Counted from the stretch's first letter, positions 44,484 through 54,741 are shown. The stretch: DNA of 64,000 nt from Glycomyces terrestris (GCF_003933745.1 NZ_RSEB01000001.1:868001-932000); one strand, 5' to 3'. A program made the numbers and translations. Notes: a model not told the origin generated them from the sequence alone.

Positions 44484-44489
44484 TACCGT
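44484..44489 (+). promoter_or_regulatory. -10 box of the L,D-transpeptidase gene (leaderless)
   Basis: TACCGT, 6 nt before the ATG at 44496, consistent with a leaderless transcript. Confidence 0.4.
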
Positions 44490-44495
44490 GGGGCG

Positions 44496-45704
44496 ATGAG
44501 CTTCGGACGTTCCCCGCTGACCCGCCGCGGCGCCCTCGCCGCCGCCGGCTCCGCGGCCGCCCTCGGGCTGGCCGCGGCCTGCACCAAGGAAGACGGGACC
44601 ATCTCGGACGCGGAGGACGCCACCTCCGAGGAGCCGCAGAGCGCCGCGAAGGTGACGATCACCCCGGCCGACGGCTCGGCCGAGGCCACCGCCGCCACCG
44701 AGATCGCCTGGACCGTCGAGGCCGGCGAGCTCCAGGAGGTGACCCTGGTCGACGCGTCCGGCGCGGCCGTCGAGGGCGCGATGCACCCCGACGGGACCAC
44801 CTGGGTGCCGGCGAACCCCCTCGAATGGGAGGGCACCTACACGGCCACGGTCACCGCCGCCGACGAGGCGGGCCTGGTCGCCACCGCGACCTCCACGTTC
44901 ACCGTCATCGCCTCCCCCGGCGACCGGGTGGGCATCGAGAACTACCTCCCGGGCCAGGACTCCACGGTCGGGCAGGGCGCGATCCTGGCGTTCCGCTTCA
45001 CCGACTACGAGATCCCCGAGGACCTGCGGGCCTCGGTCGAGCGGCGCCTGTTCGTGACCTCCGAGCCGGCGCAGGAGGGCTCGTGGCACTGGATCACCGG
45101 CCGCGCCCTGGAGTACCGGCCCAAGGAGTACTGGCAGCCGAACACGCAGGTCACGGTCCGGCTCGGGCTCGGCGGCCTCGACCTCGGCGGCGGCAGGTAC
45201 GGCGAGTTCGACCAGGAGACGTCCTTCACCACCGACGCCGAGGCGCGGCTGCTGGAGGCCGACGACGACACGAAGCAGATGCGGGCGTACCTGGACGGCT
45301 CGATCGTCCAGACCATCCCGATCTCGCTGGGCGCCGACGAGATCGACGGGCACGACGCCCGGTCCTTCTCCGGGACCATGATCATCATGAGCCGCGAGGA
45401 GGAGTCGACCTTCGTCTCCGACCTGTACGACTACGAGACCGACGTCAAGTGGGCGATGCGCCTGACGTTCTCGGGCCAGTTCATCCACGGCGCCCCGTGG
45501 GCGGCCGACCGGCTCGGCGTCTCGAACGGCTCCCACGGCTGCCTGAACGTCTCCGACGAGATGGGCGAGTGGATCTACAACTTCGTGCGCTGGGGCGACC
45601 CGGTCGTCGTCAAGAACACGGGTATCGAAGTGCCGCAAGGCGACGGCTTCACCGGCTGGACGCTCGACTGGGAGACGTTCAAGGCCGGGTCCTACCTGGC
45701 GTGA
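44496..45704 (+). CDS. L,D-transpeptidase lipoprotein
   Basis: 402 residues. Twin-arginine-like signal SPLTRRGALAAAGSAAALGL followed by AAAC, a probable lipobox, so a membrane-anchored exported lipoprotein. Two Ig-like domains (about 55-145 and 150-250) precede the YkuD catalytic domain (about 255-375) with GQFIHGAPWAADRLGVSNGS and SHGCLNVSDEMGEWIY; the Cys of SHGC is the nucleophile. It makes 3-3 (meso-Dpm to meso-Dpm) cross-links, in line with the DNPR-type MurE. Layout matches mycobacterial LdtB/LdtMt2-like enzymes. Confidence 0.93.
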   Translation: MSFGRSPLTRRGALAAAGSAAALGLAAACTKEDGTISDAEDATSEEPQSAAKVTITPADGSAEATAATEIAWTVEAGELQEVTLVDASGAAVEGAMHPDGTTWVPANPLEWEGTYTATVTAADEAGLVATATSTFTVIASPGDRVGIENYLPGQDSTVGQGAILAFRFTDYEIPEDLRASVERRLFVTSEPAQEGSWHWITGRALEYRPKEYWQPNTQVTVRLGLGGLDLGGGRYGEFDQETSFTTDAEARLLEADDDTKQMRAYLDGSIVQTIPISLGADEIDGHDARSFSGTMIIMSREEESTFVSDLYDYETDVKWAMRLTFSGQFIHGAPWAADRLGVSNGSHGCLNVSDEMGEWIYNFVRWGDPVVVKNTGIEVPQGDGFTGWTLDWETFKAGSYLA

Positions 45705-45711
45705 GACATGG

Positions 45712-45746
45712 GGAAGGGCCCGGCGGTGCGACCGCCGGGCCCTTCC
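45712..45746. terminator. Bidirectional terminator, L,D-transpeptidase / DUF3817 gene
   Basis: Perfect 16-nt arms (GGAAGGGCCCGGCGGT and complement) with loop GCG, between the stops of two convergent genes. Confidence 0.8.
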
Positions 45747-45754
45747 GCTTCGTC

Positions 45755-46099
45755 TCAGACGGGCTCTTCGCTGCGGACCTTCGGGTCGGCGGCCTGCGGG
45801 TGCTCCTCGAGGATGCGGCGGTGCGCCCAGCGCTCCACGAAGAACGAGGCGACCGGCACGGTCCCGCCGAGCAGCAGGCCCACGGTGTGCGGCCAGAACT
45901 TCCAGCCCGCCTGCTGGGCGAGGTGGAAGCCGAGCACGAGGTAGACCATGTAGCAGAGGCCGTGGATCGGGCTGATGACCGTGACGAGCGTGTCGTCGCC
46001 GCCGAAGTACTTGAGCGGCATGGCGACGAACATGAGCGCGATGAGGAACGTGCCGACGATCCAGGCGACGATCCGGAAGCGTTTCAGAGCGGCGTTCAA
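45755..46099 (-). CDS. DUF3817 integral membrane protein
   Basis: 114 residues, three transmembrane helices: VAWIVGTFLIALMFVAMPLK, SPIHGLCYMVYLVLGFHLAQ and HTVGLLLGGTVPVASFFVER. The PLKYFGGDDTLVTVISPIHG and FWPHTVGLLLGGTVPVASFF patterns are typical of DUF3817. TTG start overlapping the upstream stop as TTGA, with AGGGGAG upstream. Function unknown. Confidence 0.85.
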   Translation of the reverse strand: MNAALKRFRIVAWIVGTFLIALMFVAMPLKYFGGDDTLVTVISPIHGLCYMVYLVLGFHLAQQAGWKFWPHTVGLLLGGTVPVASFFVERWAHRRILEEHPQAADPKVRSEEPV

Positions 46100-46428
46100 G
46101 CGTGGCTCCCCTGGGAGGATTCGGACGGCGACCGCCGCGCGTCCAAGATGGACTTCTCGAACGGCGAGGTCATCGGGGGCGGCTCGGGGCGGCTGCGGCG
46201 CGACTCGCCCTCGGGGCGGTCCTTGCGCAGTTCGAGGCGCATCTGCCGCACCCACAGGGCCACCGTGAAGACCGCGAACAGCGGCCATTCGAGGGCGTAG
46301 CCCCAGCTGATGGCGTTGCCGCCCTGCGCGCGGGTCAGCTGCCACCACCCGAGCAGCCCGAAGGCGACCGTCAGCACCACGGCGAAGCAGTGGAGGACGA
46401 TCCAGGGAGGCGTCAGCAGCCGTCGCAC
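46096..46428 (-). CDS. Two-helix membrane protein
   Basis: 110 residues; helices WIVLHCFAVVLTVAFGLLGW and YALEWPLFAVFTVALWVRQM, then a basic, Pro/Ser-rich tail. The N-terminal RRLLTPPWIVLHCFAVVLTV and GWWQLTRAQGGN recall the first helix of SURF1-like proteins, and this short form is common in actinobacteria beside DUF3817. GTG start 6 nt after TAGTCT (46440-46435), so leaderless. Function unknown. Confidence 0.78.
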   Translation of the reverse strand: MRRLLTPPWIVLHCFAVVLTVAFGLLGWWQLTRAQGGNAISWGYALEWPLFAVFTVALWVRQMRLELRKDRPEGESRRSRPEPPPMTSPFEKSILDARRSPSESSQGSHA

Positions 46429-46434
46429 GCCCCC

Positions 46435-46440
46435 AGACTA
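46435..46440 (-). promoter_or_regulatory. -10 box of the 46428 gene (leaderless)
   Basis: TAGTCT on the minus strand, 6 nt before the GTG at 46428. Confidence 0.45.
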
Positions 46441-46493
46441 GGGTGACCGACCCGATGTTGCCGCCGGGGGGCCGTTCATGGTGACATAGGCCG

Positions 46494-47402
46494 GTGACCC
46501 AGGACCTTCCCCAGGCGGGTGCCGTGCGGCCCTACCCGGCCCCCGACGCCGCCGCCGTCCGCGAGCTGCTCCTCGACTGGTGCGGCGCCGACCCCCAGGA
46601 CGCCGACGACGCGGTGCGCGCCCTCGCCGCGGTCGACGGCGCCGCGCACGAGACCGCCGACCGGCTGTACCAGTCGATCGCGGCGGACATGGGCGGCAAG
46701 AAGTGGCTCGGCTGGCCCAAGCCGCCCGCCGACGCGCCGCTGCTGCACCTGTTCCCGCTGCTCGCGGCCGTCCCGGACATGCTCAAGTTCCACGGCGACC
46801 GCGGCGTCGACGAGGAGCTGTCGCGCCGGGTCCTGGCCGACCTCGGCGAGAAGCTGCGGTTCAACCGGCGGATCCACGGCCGGGCCGGGCTCGACGTGGC
46901 GAACTGGTTCACCGGGCACGTGCGCGGCGCGCTGTACCAGCTGGGGCGGCTCCAGTTCTGCGTCGAGGGCCCCGACCCGCGGCCCTTCGCGGGCATGCAC
47001 ATCCGCGGCGAGGGCGGGCCGCTCACGCTCGACGCCGTGCGCGACTCGGTCGAATGGGCCCTGGAGTTCCTGCCCGCGGTCTTCCCCGAGCGGTACGCGG
47101 GCCCCGAGGACCTGGAGTTCCGGTGCGAGTCGTGGCTGCTCGACCCGCAGCTGCGCGACTGGCTCCCCGAGCGCTCGAACATCCCCGGGTTCGGGGCGCT
47201 GTTCGAGCTCATCGGCGAGGGCGACCCGGCCGGGAACCGGAGCGACCTGTGGCGCTTCGTCTTCGGTCGGCCCGAGGACACGCCGGTCGAGGAGCTGCCG
47301 CAGGACAACACCCTGCAACGCTCGGTCATGGCCGGGCTCGAGGCCGGCGTCGTGTGGCGCAACCGCTTCGGCCGCCTGGACCTGGCCCGGCTCGGACTCT
47401 GA
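46494..47402 (+). CDS. GNAT-related acyltransferase-domain protein
   Basis: 302 residues. An N-terminal helical domain (about 1-125) and a C-terminal GNAT-like domain with LEFRCESWLLDPQLRDWLPE and the segment FRFVFG-like LWRFVFGRPEDTPVEELPQD with NTLQRSVMAGLEAG. This is the two-domain layout of actinobacterial NAT_N/GNAT_C proteins, which lack a proven substrate. GTG start. Convergent with the cupin gene, with a strong hairpin between. Confidence 0.7.
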   Translation: MTQDLPQAGAVRPYPAPDAAAVRELLLDWCGADPQDADDAVRALAAVDGAAHETADRLYQSIAADMGGKKWLGWPKPPADAPLLHLFPLLAAVPDMLKFHGDRGVDEELSRRVLADLGEKLRFNRRIHGRAGLDVANWFTGHVRGALYQLGRLQFCVEGPDPRPFAGMHIRGEGGPLTLDAVRDSVEWALEFLPAVFPERYAGPEDLEFRCESWLLDPQLRDWLPERSNIPGFGALFELIGEGDPAGNRSDLWRFVFGRPEDTPVEELPQDNTLQRSVMAGLEAGVVWRNRFGRLDLARLGL

Positions 47403-47410
47403 CACGAAAC

Positions 47411-47442
47411 ACGGCGGCCGCCTCGATCGAGGCGGCCGCCGT
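47411..47442. terminator. Bidirectional terminator, acyltransferase / cupin
   Basis: A perfect 32-nt palindrome with half-site ACGGCGGCCGCCTCGA between two convergent stop codons. Confidence 0.8.
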
Positions 47443-47449
47443 CGCGTCC

Positions 47450-47935
47450 CTAGGCGCGGGCGAGGCGCCACGCCTCGCTCGCCACGTAGTGGTTGTCGTA
47501 GCGCTGCCCCGACGCGGGGATCTCGGCCGGGTCGGCCTCGCCCGCGGCGACGCGTTCGAGCAGGCGGTAGTAGTCGAAGCGGTCCGCCGCGGGCGTGAAG
47601 ACCGCGAGGACGTCGGCGTCGTGCCCGGCGGCCGCGCCGAAGGCGTGCGGCAGGCCCGGCGGGATCGACACGAAGTCCCCCGCGCCGAGCTCGACGACCT
47701 CGTCCCCGGTGAGGACCTGGAGCCGGCCGGCGATGACGAACAGGGACTCGGTGGTCGCCGTGTGGAAGTGCGAGGGCGCGCCGTCGCCGCCGGCGGGGAA
47801 CGTCGAGCGGGTCACCGAGAGGGCGCCGCCGGTCTCGGAGGAGTCGGCGAGCAGGGTCATGACGGAGCGGTGGGCGTGGGCGAGGCGCTCGGCGGCGTCG
47901 GCGCGGGCGATGACGGGCTGCGGGACGGTGCTCAT
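47450..47935 (-). CDS. Cupin-domain protein
   Basis: 161 residues with one beta-barrel cupin: GDGAPSHFHTATTESLFVIA (motif 1, metal His-x-His and Glu), LTGDEVVELGAGDFVSIPPG and LPHAFGAAAGHDADVLAVF (motif 2). Resembles quercetinase-like or sugar-binding cupins; substrate unknown. The ATG at 47935 is divergent from an Rrf2 regulator gene, with a 25-nt inverted repeat in the gap, so the regulator probably controls it. Confidence 0.85.
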   Translation of the reverse strand: MSTVPQPVIARADAAERLAHAHRSVMTLLADSSETGGALSVTRSTFPAGGDGAPSHFHTATTESLFVIAGRLQVLTGDEVVELGAGDFVSIPPGLPHAFGAAAGHDADVLAVFTPAADRFDYYRLLERVAAGEADPAEIPASGQRYDNHYVASEAWRLARA

Positions 47936-47978
47936 GTCGTGGACCTCCAGTCGCGGTTCCGGCCCTCGCCGGAACTCA

Positions 47979-48003
47979 TATCTAGATATTACATGTCTAG
48001 ATA
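47979..48003. promoter_or_regulatory. 25-nt inverted repeat between cupin and Rrf2 genes
   Basis: TATCTAGATAT-TAC-ATGTCTAGATA: 11-nt arms with one mismatch, AT-rich in a GC-rich genome. Position in the divergent promoter gap strongly suggests the operator of the Rrf2-type regulator. Confidence 0.65.
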
Positions 48004-48055
48004 AAGATCGGCAATCGTCGTGCGCAGCGCCACATCCGGCCGCAATCCGGAGGGC

Positions 48056-48061
48056 TAGTAT
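48056..48061 (+). promoter_or_regulatory. -10 box of the Rrf2 gene (leaderless)
   Basis: TAGTAT, 7 nt before the ATG at 48069. Confidence 0.55.
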
Positions 48062-48068
48062 CGAGTTC

Positions 48069-48557
48069 ATGCGAATCAGCGAAGGCGTCGAGTGGGCCGC
48101 GCACTGCTGCCTGCTCCTCGACTGGATGGGCACCGGCGAGCCGGTCTCGACCGCCCGGCTCGCCGCCGGGTACGGCCTGCCGGCGGCCTACCTCAACAAG
48201 CAGTTGCAGCCGCTCGTCAAGGCCGGCATCCTCACCTCGACCGCGGGCAAGAAGGGCGGGTTCCGGCTCGCGAAGCCGCTGGCGGACATCACCCTCATGG
48301 ACGTCCTCACCGCGATCGAGGGGCCTGACGAGGCGTTCCAGTGCGCCGAGATCCGGCGGCACGGCGTGTGGGCCGACGAGCCCGCGTCCGTCTTCCGGGC
48401 CCCGTGCGCCATCGACACCGCGATGCGGAGCGCCGAACTCGAGTGGCGCCGGGCCCTGGCCGCCCAGACCCTGGCGGCGGTGCAGGCGAACGCGGAACTC
48501 CAGGCGCCGGGACTGCGCACGCAAGTCCAGGAGTGGTATGCCCGGCCGAGGCAATAG
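48069..48557 (+). CDS. Rrf2 family transcriptional regulator
   Basis: 162 residues. Winged HTH typical of Rrf2: MRISEGVEWAAHCCLLLDWM, VSTARLAAGYGLPAAYLNKQ, LQPLVKAGILTSTAGKKGGF with RLAKPLADITLMDVLTAIEG. Two Cys in the ligand region (FQCAEIRR and FRAPCAIDTAM) are too few and too far apart for a classic Fe-S site but could be redox-active. Leaderless start. Divergent from the cupin gene and directly followed by the TIGR01777 gene, whose -10 box uses this gene's stop codon. Confidence 0.88.
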   Translation: MRISEGVEWAAHCCLLLDWMGTGEPVSTARLAAGYGLPAAYLNKQLQPLVKAGILTSTAGKKGGFRLAKPLADITLMDVLTAIEGPDEAFQCAEIRRHGVWADEPASVFRAPCAIDTAMRSAELEWRRALAAQTLAAVQANAELQAPGLRTQVQEWYARPRQ

Positions 48558-48560
48558 GCT
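48555..48560 (+). promoter_or_regulatory. -10 box of the TIGR01777 gene, overlapping the Rrf2 stop codon
   Basis: TAGGCT, of which TAG is the Rrf2 stop, lies 6 nt before the ATG at 48567. Confidence 0.4.
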
Positions 48561-48566
48561 GTCGTC

Positions 48567-49445
48567 ATGCGCATCGTCATCGCCGGATCGAGCGGCTACC
48601 TCGGCCAAGCCCTGATGGACGAACTCGAAGGGCACGACCTCGTGCGGCTGGTGCGCCACCGGCCGGACGAGGAGAACGAGATCCTCTGGGACCCATACAA
48701 GGAGGCCCTGGACCCGCAGATCCTCGACGGCGTCGACGTCGTGGTCAACCTCTGCGGCGCCTCGATCGGCGGGCAGCGCTGGAACGAGGCGTACAAGCGG
48801 CGCCTGCGCACCTCCCGGGTGATCCCGACGCAGGTCCTCGCGACCGCGGTCGCGCGGGCCGGGGTCCCGGCGCTCGTGAACGCCTCCGCGATGGGCTGGT
48901 ACGGCGACCGCGCCGACCTCGAGGTGGACGAGTCCTTCCCGGCGGCGGCAGACTTCCTCGGCCGGCTCTGCGTCGACTGGGAGCGGGCCACGGCGCCGGC
49001 CGAGGAGGCGGGCGCGCGCGTCGTGCACCTGCGCACCGGCCACGTCCTCGGCCCCGGCAGCCTCCTCCTCGCGCGCTTCGTGCCCGCGTGGAAGTGCTTC
49101 CTGGGCGGGCGGTTCGGCAGCGGCCGCCAGTACATGTCGTGGATCTCCCTGCGCGACTGGACCGCCGCGGCCAAGGCGGTCATCGAGGGCGACGTCTCCG
49201 GCCCGGTCAACATGGTCGGCCCGAACGCCGTGCGCAACAAGGACTTCGCGACGGCGCTCGGCGCCGCGCTCCACCGCCCGGCCCCCTGGATCATCCCGGG
49301 GTGGGCGGTCAAGCTCGTCGCGGGCGAAGCCGCGATCGAGATGCTCCGCGGCTCGAACATCAAGCCGCGCAAGCTCGAAGCCATGGGCTTCGAGTTCCGG
49401 GACCAGACGGTCTTCGAGGCCCTGCGGACGGCCCTGCCGCGCTGA
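48567..49445 (+). CDS. TIGR01777 family NAD(P)-dependent epimerase-like protein
   Basis: 292 residues, extended short-chain dehydrogenase fold. Nucleotide loop MRIVIAGSSGYLGQAL, VVNLCGASIGGQRWNEAYKR, LVNASAMGWYGDR (the family has G-W-Y/Y-G in place of the usual catalytic Tyr motif), VHLRTGHVLGPG and MSWISLRDWTAAAKAVIEG. Homologues (YfcH, SulA-like) have no firmly known substrate. A terminator follows at 49468. Confidence 0.9.
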   Translation: MRIVIAGSSGYLGQALMDELEGHDLVRLVRHRPDEENEILWDPYKEALDPQILDGVDVVVNLCGASIGGQRWNEAYKRRLRTSRVIPTQVLATAVARAGVPALVNASAMGWYGDRADLEVDESFPAAADFLGRLCVDWERATAPAEEAGARVVHLRTGHVLGPGSLLLARFVPAWKCFLGGRFGSGRQYMSWISLRDWTAAAKAVIEGDVSGPVNMVGPNAVRNKDFATALGAALHRPAPWIIPGWAVKLVAGEAAIEMLRGSNIKPRKLEAMGFEFRDQTVFEALRTALPR

Positions 49446-49467
49446 CCCGGGCCCGAACACCACTGTT

Positions 49468-49499
49468 GAGACCGGCCCCGCTCCTGTGGGGCCGGTCTC
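49468..49499. terminator. Terminator after the TIGR01777 gene
   Basis: 12-nt arms GAGACCGGCCCC and GGGGCCGGTCTC with an 8-nt loop. Confidence 0.75.
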
Positions 49500-49626
49500 G
49501 CGTCCGTCCGCGACCGGCCTGCCGTGACCGCCTCCGATCCGACCCTGTTCGGGTTCGCACTCGCGACGGCGCTGCCTGCGGTCCTGCTCCAAACGTTCCG
49601 CGACAGCCTGCGTCTACTCGCGGTCA

Positions 49627-49644
49627 GCGGAACAGTGGTTCCGC
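49627..49644. repeat. Small hairpin with repeated GTTCCGCG motifs
   Basis: GCGGAAC-AGTG-GTTCCGC is a perfect 7-nt stem within the 49500-49709 gap. CGTTCCGCG-like words also occur at about 49594 and 49654. Possible regulatory dyad of the following gene; nothing more can be said. Confidence 0.35.
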
Positions 49645-49709
49645 GAGTGCGAGGCGTTCCGCGCCGGCGCGGAGCCGACCGGGCCGGGCGATTGAGCGAC
49701 ACTTGGTCC

Positions 49710-50156
49710 ATGGCCGCATCCCCGCGAGAGACGCCGCGTTCGATCAGCCTCGCCCAGATCGGGCTGTGGCTCCAGTTCGGGTACTTCGTCGGCGGCGGGC
49801 TGCTGTCCGCCGCGTTCGTGCCCTACCCGTTCGGGATGCTCATGATCGGCGCGGTCGGCGGGGGCCTGGTGGGGCTGCTGCTCGTCGTCGGGGTGCCGGC
49901 GCTCGGGATGGGGGCCGGGCTGCTGACGCTCATGATCGGGGACCGGTTCCAGGGCGCGCGGTCGGCGGCCGTGATCGCCTCGGTGGTGCTGGCGACGGGT
50001 GCGGCGGCGGCCGCGTTCGCGTCGCCGATGCCGTTCGTGACGCTCGCGACGGCCCTCCCGTGGTTCGCGATCCAGGCCATGACCGTCGTGAACCTCCGCA
50101 CAGCCGAGGCCGACCGGTGGTTCACCGGTCCCGACGAGGTGGCCCCCGAGCCCTAG
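49710..50156 (+). CDS. Small four-helix membrane protein
   Basis: 148 residues with about four hydrophobic segments (IGLWLQFGYFVGGGLLSAAF, FGMLMIGAVGGGLVGLLLVV, SAAVIASVVLATGAAAAAFA and a final one). The ATG at 49710 is chosen because the sequence upstream lacks coding character, although the frame is open to 49524. Its N-terminal segment SLAQIGLWLQFGYFVGGG resembles that of the next protein (TAAQVMLWLQFSFLICCG), suggesting duplicated genes. Function unknown. Confidence 0.65.
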   Translation: MAASPRETPRSISLAQIGLWLQFGYFVGGGLLSAAFVPYPFGMLMIGAVGGGLVGLLLVVGVPALGMGAGLLTLMIGDRFQGARSAAVIASVVLATGAAAAAFASPMPFVTLATALPWFAIQAMTVVNLRTAEADRWFTGPDEVAPEP

Positions 50157-50189
50157 ACTTCAGGGACCGCCCACCCGGAGGACCCGCCC

Positions 50190-50753
50190 ATGCTGACCCC
50201 GCCGTCCACGCCCCTGCCGCCGGAGCTGCTGCACCGCAAGCCCGGGACCGTCACCGCCGCGCAGGTGATGCTGTGGCTCCAGTTCTCGTTCCTCATCTGC
50301 TGCGGGGCCGGGACGGGGATCATCGGGGTGTTCTGGACCTCGGTCGACTTCGGCGAGTTCACGTTCGACCAGGACCTGACCGACGTGTTCGAGGATCTCG
50401 CCGCGCTCGTGGTGATGGTCGTCGCGGTGACGATCCTGGTGGTGATCCTCTACGGGATCCTCGCGGTGAAGATCGGCGCGGGCCGGCGCTGGGCGCAGAT
50501 CGTCACGATCCTGCTCATGCTCGCGTCCGTCGTGGTCGGCTTCATCGGCATGTACACCGGCTTCCGGGCCGACGACGACGCCGGGGCGGCCGTCGACGGC
50601 TCGCGCCTGGTCTGGACGCTGCTGGGCCTGTCGATGCCGCTGGTGACGCTCCTGTGCCTGTTCACCGGCTCGGCGAACCAGTGGTTCCGCCAGCGCGGCC
50701 GGGAGCCGCTCAAGGGGCTGCCGCCGCAGGCGACGCAGTTCCGGCCGTACTGA
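50190..50753 (+). CDS. Four-helix membrane protein, paralogue-like to the preceding gene
   Basis: 187 residues, four hydrophobic segments (about 22-48, 70-95, 102-122 and 140-160) and a basic C-terminal tail WFRQRGREPLKGLPPQATQ. Start at 50190 has GGAGG 8 nt upstream and a TAGACT box about 30 nt upstream. Its 3' end overlaps the convergent oxidoreductase gene by 44 nt. Function unknown. Confidence 0.72.
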   Translation: MLTPPSTPLPPELLHRKPGTVTAAQVMLWLQFSFLICCGAGTGIIGVFWTSVDFGEFTFDQDLTDVFEDLAALVVMVVAVTILVVILYGILAVKIGAGRRWAQIVTILLMLASVVVGFIGMYTGFRADDDAGAAVDGSRLVWTLLGLSMPLVTLLCLFTGSANQWFRQRGREPLKGLPPQATQFRPY

Positions 50754-51732
50754 GCACCTCCCCGAGCGCGGCGATGTTGTCGCGCACGGCCGCTTCGTCG
50801 CCGAGTCCTTCGACGAGGAGGAGCTGGCGCTTGACGCCGGTGGCCGCGGCGGAGGCGGCGAGCCGTTCGGCCACGTGGGCGGCGGTGCCGACGGCGTGGC
50901 GCTCGATCATCCAGTCGACGTAGGCGGCGTGGTCGCGTTGGGCGCGTCCGGGTTTGAGGGACACGTACTGGCCGACGCCGCGGGTGAGGAGCTCGGTCAG
51001 GGACGCGCGGAGGCGGTCGGCGCCGGCGGGGGTGTCGGCGATCTGGGCGAGGTGGGTGGAGGCGTGCTCGGCTGCGTCGGGGTCGCGGCCGGCGGTCTCG
51101 GCTTCGGCGCGCCATGCCGCGATGAGGGCGCGGTGGTCGTCGTCGGGGGCGTGCATGCCGAGGAGGAGCGGGAGGCCGAGGCGGCCGGCGAGGCGCGCGG
51201 TGCCTTCGCCGGTGGCGGCGACCCAGATGGGGGCGCCGGTGCCGGGGGGCATGACGCGGACGGGGAGCACGTCGAAGAATTCACCCGTGTGGGCGACTTC
51301 GGTGTCGCCGGAGAGCCAGCGGACGAGGAGGCGGAGGCCTTCTTCGAAGCCGCGTTCGTAGCGTTCGAGGCCGGTGGCGAACACGTCGAGGTCGATCCAG
51401 GGGCCGCCGCGGCCGACGCCGAGGCGGAAGCGGCCGGGGGCGAGGGCGTCGAGGGCGGCGGCCTCCTCCCCCAGGGCCACGGGGTGGCGGTTGGAGAGGA
51501 CGGCGACGGCGGTGCCGACCTGGATGCGGGCGGTGGCGGCGAGGAGGTGGGCGGCCATGAGGGTCGCGGAGGGGCTGGCGCCGTACTCGATGAAGTGGTG
51601 CTCGGCGGTCCAGACGCCGTCGAGTCCGGAGGCTTCCGCTTGGCGCGCATAGGAGACGACTCGGCGGAGCGCTTCGGCCGGTGCGGCACCGGGGAAGACT
51701 CCGCCGAGCAGGAACACGTCGTGTGCACTCAT
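50710..51732 (-). CDS. LLM-class flavin-dependent oxidoreductase
   Basis: 340 residues, luciferase-like (beta-alpha)8 barrel using reduced FMN or F420: GLDGVWTAEHHFIEYGASPS, VGTAVAVLSNRHPVALGEEA, GVGRGGPWIDLDVF and GAPIWVAATGEGTARLAGRL. The AEHH motif is characteristic of the LuxAB-like group. Substrate unknown. The ATG at 51732 follows TAGAGT by 7 nt and lies inside an inverted repeat. It follows the DAHP synthase gene by 17 nt on the same strand. Confidence 0.88.
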   Translation of the reverse strand: MSAHDVFLLGGVFPGAAPAEALRRVVSYARQAEASGLDGVWTAEHHFIEYGASPSATLMAAHLLAATARIQVGTAVAVLSNRHPVALGEEAAALDALAPGRFRLGVGRGGPWIDLDVFATGLERYERGFEEGLRLLVRWLSGDTEVAHTGEFFDVLPVRVMPPGTGAPIWVAATGEGTARLAGRLGLPLLLGMHAPDDDHRALIAAWRAEAETAGRDPDAAEHASTHLAQIADTPAGADRLRASLTELLTRGVGQYVSLKPGRAQRDHAAYVDWMIERHAVGTAAHVAERLAASAAATGVKRQLLLVEGLGDEAAVRDNIAALGEVLSTAGTASPAAAAP

Positions 51733-51745
51733 GCACACCACTCTA
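51721..51745 (-). promoter_or_regulatory. -10 box and inverted repeat across the LLM start codon
   Basis: TAGAGT (51745-51740, minus strand) lies 7 nt before the ATG. GTGTGCA (51721-51727) and TGCACAC (51732-51738) are perfect 7-nt arms 4 nt apart and cover the start codon and probable transcription start: either an operator or a hairpin masking initiation. Confidence 0.45.
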
Positions 51746-51749
51746 TGGG

Positions 51750-53889
<2,140 letters not shown>

Positions 53890-53893
<4 letters not shown>

Positions 53894-54741
53894 GCGACAT
53901 CGACGGGCGCGCGGTCGCCAAGGAGATCAGGGCCGGCGTGGCCGCGGCGGCGGCGAAGCTGCGCGAGAACGGGACCGCACCGACGCTCGCGGTCGTCGTC
54001 CCGACCGACGACGAGGGCACGGCCTGGTACGTGCGGTCGATCAAGAAGGCCGCCGAGAAGGAGGGCGTCGACTGCCGCATCGAGCAGCTCGACGCGCCGG
54101 GCCGCGACGAGATCGTCGCGAAGCTCCAGGAGCTGTCGGCCGATCCCGGCGTGCACGGGATCATCTGCCAGACGCCGCTCCCGGAGGGAGTGACGCTCGC
54201 GGAGGTCGGCGGGCACATCAGCCCGCTCAAGGACATCGACGGCGCGAACGCGACGAACCTGGGCCGTCTCGGCGCGGGCCTGCGCACGTGGGCCCCGGCG
54301 ACGGCCGCGGCGGTGCTCGAGCTGCTCAAGCACGAGGAGGGCCTGACGCTGTCGGGCGCGCGCGCCGTGGTGGTCGGCCGGTCCACAGTGGTCGGCAAGC
54401 CGGCGGCGCTGCTGCTGCTCAACGAGTCGGCGACGGTGACGGTCTGCCACTCGCGCACGAAGGACCTCGCGGCGGTCTGCCGCGAGGCCGACGTGCTGGT
54501 CGCGGCCGTGGGCCGCGCGGGCATGATCGGCGCGGACTTCGTCAAGCCGGGCGCGACCGTGATCGACGTGGGCACCAACCCGACCGACGACGGCGGCCTG
54601 GTCGGCGACGTCGACTACGCGGCCGTCTCCGGCATCGCGGGCCGCCTGACCCCGGTCCCCGGCGGCGTCGGCCCGGTGACGACGGCACTCCTGCTGCGCC
54701 ACACGGTCGAAGCGGCGGAGCTGTCCAAGACCCACCCGTAA
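53890..54741 (+). CDS. folD: Methylenetetrahydrofolate dehydrogenase/cyclohydrolase
   Basis: 283 residues. Bifunctional NADP-dependent 5,10-methylene-THF dehydrogenase and methenyl-THF cyclohydrolase. Motifs: YVRSIKKAAEKEGV (catalytic Lys region), GIICQTPLPEGV, ISPLKDIDGANATNLGRL, the nucleotide site AVVVGRSTVVGKPAALLLLN, VLVAAVGRAGMIGADFVKPG and C-terminal LTPVPGGVGPVTTALLLRHT. Slightly unusual: the first motif lacks the standard YV-x3-K-x2 spacing of E. coli FolD but keeps Tyr and Lys. A terminator follows at 54802. Confidence 0.94.
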
